From positions 1 to 8,114 of the forward strand of contig PSRF01000191.1 in NCBI GenBank assembly GCA_003175865.1: a DNA stretch of 8,114 nucleotides. Direction: 5' to 3'. Made by a program: the position numbers and the translations under genes. This document shows positions 6,340 through 8,114 of the stretch, in pieces (within the stretch, counting starts at the first letter, position 1; the number at the start of each line of letters is the position of its first letter). The stretch comes from Blastocatellia bacterium. GTDB taxonomy: Bacteria > Acidobacteriota > Blastocatellia > Pyrinomonadales > Pyrinomonadaceae. The notes beneath the pieces are model-generated. The model did no database searches. It was not told where the DNA came from and was given only the letters and a program-made list of their open reading frames with translations.

Positions 6340-7257
6340 CTATTGAACTTTTTCATAGAAGTGCCCGTTCCAGCGAAAAGTGGTTTTCATGAACTTCTTA
6401 CCATCAGCTTCGATCTTTCCTTCGTCATCTTCCATGTAAGTATTGAATGTAGGTGCTAATTTGTGATCTTTGATCACCATAATTTGTCCCGCATCCTCTG
6501 GCAGGTCCTCATCACTACTCATCATCATTTCAGAATCGATCTTGTTCGTGAACTCGTTGCCATTCTTGAATAGCTTCTTCGGCTGAATGCGATGTGATTT
6601 GAGATCGAGTAAGAAATAGAAGTTCTCCTGCGCAGGGGGCATGTTGTTCCCTGTAGATACTTCCAGGATCTGTTCACCTGGTAGATTCGCCCAATCGAAG
6701 CCCACCGAATTGTCGATTCGAGAAAAGTAGCCGTCGTAGGCCGTAGTTACGAAGGTTGACGGTCCGTTACGCGAGAGTAGAAAAAGTACCGAGCCGCTGT
6801 AGCCGTGTTGATAACAGGGATCCTCAACAATCACCAGTTTTGCATCGTCATTACCGAGCAGATTCAAAAAATAGTCGTCACGAAAACGTTGCTGCTCCTC
6901 TTTTGTAAGTTTGCCGACTCGTTTCTTTAACGTACAAGCGTTCAGGTCAACAACGTCCGCTTGCCACCAAGACGGTTGAGTGAGGTTTTTGAGTTGTGCG
7001 ATCACAGCATTCAAGGCACTAAGACGTTCTGGCCATTTAAGAATTGCGTCATCGTATTCATTAACGTCAGGACGACATTTGTAACGGAGTTTTGGAAGTG
7101 GTTGGACCGCGCGAAGTGCGGCAGCAGTGCAGGTCAGTGTCTGATCTTTATCTTGAGTCTGAGCAGGTCGAACGATTCCGACGCTCAGACCGGCAGCAAC
7201 AATCAAGCAGGCGATCAGAGCTTTACGCATGCGGCGAATTCTACTCGCGTGGCCCAT
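6340..7257 (-). CDS. Secreted protein of unknown function
   Basis: The protein has 305 residues from ATG 7257; the second in-frame ATG at 7230 (MRKALIACLIVAAGLSVG) gives a more standard signal peptide, and neither has a clear ribosome-binding site. A basic start (RIRRMRK), a hydrophobic stretch to about residue 29 and a likely cleavage near AQTQ-D (33-36) indicate Sec export. There is no lipobox at Cys17, which lies mid-core. The mature part is mixed, without transmembrane segments or repeats. It has four cysteines (43, 61, 108, 148), enough for two disulfides. Later come the acidic stretch MMMSSDEDLPED (244-255) and the closing FRWNGHFYEKVQ, a short pattern I recognise as typical of C-termini of secreted beta-rich proteins reporting on VCBS-like or lysozyme-inhibitor-like folds, but I cannot assign a family. 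It is 11 bases upstream of the thioesterase gene. Function unknown. Confidence 0.8.
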   Translation of the reverse strand: MGHASRIRRMRKALIACLIVAAGLSVGIVRPAQTQDKDQTLTCTAAALRAVQPLPKLRYKCRPDVNEYDDAILKWPERLSALNAVIAQLKNLTQPSWWQADVVDLNACTLKKRVGKLTKEEQQRFRDDYFLNLLGNDDAKLVIVEDPCYQHGYSGSVLFLLSRNGPSTFVTTAYDGYFSRIDNSVGFDWANLPGEQILEVSTGNNMPPAQENFYFLLDLKSHRIQPKKLFKNGNEFTNKIDSEMMMSSDEDLPEDAGQIMVIKDHKLAPTFNTYMEDDEGKIEADGKKFMKTTFRWNGHFYEKVQ

Positions 7258-7292
7258 ATTTGACCATAGATGTTTGATGTTCGATAAGCGAA

Positions 7293-7404
7293 TGTCCGAT
7301 AAGCTTCAGCTTGTCGTGGCCTTTACCAACTCTGAACCAAGTAACAACAAGGAACTCACGGTTGAATGCTTGCTGAGTTAACGACAGGCTAAAGCTTATC
7401 GGAC
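7293..7404. repeat. Element D: 112-bp element with 23-bp terminal inverted repeats
   Basis: The left end (7294-7316) and the reverse complement of the right end (7382-7404) agree at 21 of 23 positions; both start gtccgataagctt. Between them are 65 bases with no recognisable gene. There is no transposase, so at most it is a MITE-like or palindromic repeat. The right end overlaps queG and supplies its stop codon. The left end has an exact 24-bp twin inside moaA (4514-4537). It lies between queG and the gene for the secreted hypothetical protein, both on the minus strand. A shared transcript would carry a 23-bp stem with a 65-base loop just ahead of the second gene. A 12-base partial copy (7278-7289, one mismatch) stands just outside the left end. 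Confidence 0.85.
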
Positions 7405-8114
7405 GTCAACGCGCGGGCGTTGCGTTGGAGGCCAAAGAGTTTGGCGCGCTTCATTGCGCTGCCGCGATAACGTTCCGCGTAAGTTTGAGACGTAAGCTGC
7501 AACACTTCATCGAGATTCGTGTCGACGTTTCCTTCGCGCGGTCTAAATCTATCTTCGTTTGTAACCTGCTGAAACCTATTCCATGGACAAACGTCCTGAC
7601 AAATGTCGCAACCATAAAACCAACCCGACAAGTTGTTAGCCATCTCATTCGGTAGTTCGTGGTCGCGCAATTCAATGGTGCCGTAAGAAATACATTTGTT
7701 TGAATCCACAATATACGGCTCCGTAATAGCGTTTGTAGGACAGGCTTCAATGCAAAGCGTGCACGTACCGCAGTGGTCTTCGATCTCATCAACATCGTAA
7801 TCGAGCTCGATGTTTAGCAGTAACTCTCCAATAAAGACCCACGATCCAAACTCCGGCGTGATCACGTTCGAATGCTTCCCAAGCCATCCAAGTCCAGCTC
7901 GCACCGCCCACGCTTTGTCCATGGCCGGTTGGATATCAACGCACACTTTGCTCGTCGCATCAGGAGATTGTTCCTGGATCCACGCGAGCAGCGAACGTAA
8001 CTTGTCTCCTAGAACATGGTGGTAGTCGTCGCCCCATGCATATCGAGAAACCTTACCAGTGTTGCTATCGGAGATGTGTTGGTAGGGAGTGTAGTAATTA
8101 AGCGCAACGACAAC
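7389..8114 (-). CDS. queG: Epoxyqueuosine reductase QueG, C-terminal part (5' end outside window)
   Basis: QueG reduces epoxyqueuosine to queuosine in the wobble position of tRNAs for Tyr, His, Asn and Asp, using cobalamin and two [4Fe-4S] clusters. The frame is open to base 8114, so 241 residues are visible and roughly 60-70 N-terminal ones are missing. Internal starts such as GTG 7946 are not real, since the upstream frame reads clear QueG sequence (SRYAWGDDYHHVL). Hallmarks in visible numbering: AVRAGLGWLGKHSNVI (about 70-85), the ferredoxin motif CX2CX2CX3CP (Cys115, 118, 121, 125), Cys141 in NKCISYGTIEL, and CX2CX3CPWN (Cys169, 172, 176). All eight cluster cysteines are present. After GSAMKRAKLFGLQRNARAL the protein ends in TSDKL. 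These last codons and the TAG stop are repeat element D. The C-terminal HEAT-like domain of longer QueG proteins is absent, either as a natural short form or through the repeat. Confidence 0.95.
   Translation of the reverse strand, partial: VVVALNYYTPYQHISDSNTGKVSRYAWGDDYHHVLGDKLRSLLAWIQEQSPDATSKVCVDIQPAMDKAWAVRAGLGWLGKHSNVITPEFGSWVFIGELLLNIELDYDVDEIEDHCGTCTLCIEACPTNAITEPYIVDSNKCISYGTIELRDHELPNEMANNLSGWFYGCDICQDVCPWNRFQQVTNEDRFRPREGNVDTNLDEVLQLTSQTYAERYRGSAMKRAKLFGLQRNARALTSDKL

Overview
The window looks like chromosomal DNA of a soil- or sediment-type Acidobacteriota, plausibly class Blastocatellia. The reasons are a very large Oar-like TonB-dependent receptor of the kind expanded in that phylum, a secreted TPR protein with a carboxypeptidase-regulatory-like domain, moderate GC content judged by eye, and palindromic intergenic repeats carrying the core TTGGAGTGCGGTG. 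The taxonomic placement is inference. No rRNA, tRNA, phage, transposase or CRISPR locus is visible.

Layout. Positions 1-2631 (+) hold the C-terminal part of an outer-membrane receptor, cut by the left edge. An intrinsic terminator (2658-2688) follows, then a periplasmic TPR protein (2698-3681, +). A convergent gap with an imperfect inverted repeat (3681-3759) separates it from moaA (3762-4808, -), the first enzyme of molybdenum cofactor synthesis. The divergent gap 4809-5180 contains a 124-bp inverted repeat (element A, 4863-4986). A DUF4142 lipoprotein follows (5181-5792, +), then a second repeat of the same family (element B, 5801-5886) that fills the convergent gap. On the minus strand come a PaaI-type hotdog thioesterase (5891-6328) and, 11 bp upstream of it, a secreted protein of unknown function (6340-7257); these two are probably co-transcribed. 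A different inverted-repeat element (element D, 7293-7404) overlaps the 3' end of queG, epoxyqueuosine reductase (7389-8114, -), which is cut by the right edge.

How the parts relate. The genes are mostly unconnected housekeeping and envelope functions: cofactor synthesis, tRNA modification, envelope proteins and a thioesterase. The receptor and TPR protein may form an envelope pair.

The notable signal lies in the repeats. Every gap longer than 70 bp carries a long inverted repeat, from three sequence families. The queG-side element supplies the last codons and the stop codon of queG. A 24-bp copy of its end, identical base for base, sits in frame inside moaA, within an apparent insertion of about 15 residues that other MoaA proteins lack. 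This resembles Rickettsia palindromic elements, short repeats that insert into reading frames without breaking them. It is the strongest candidate here for something undescribed.
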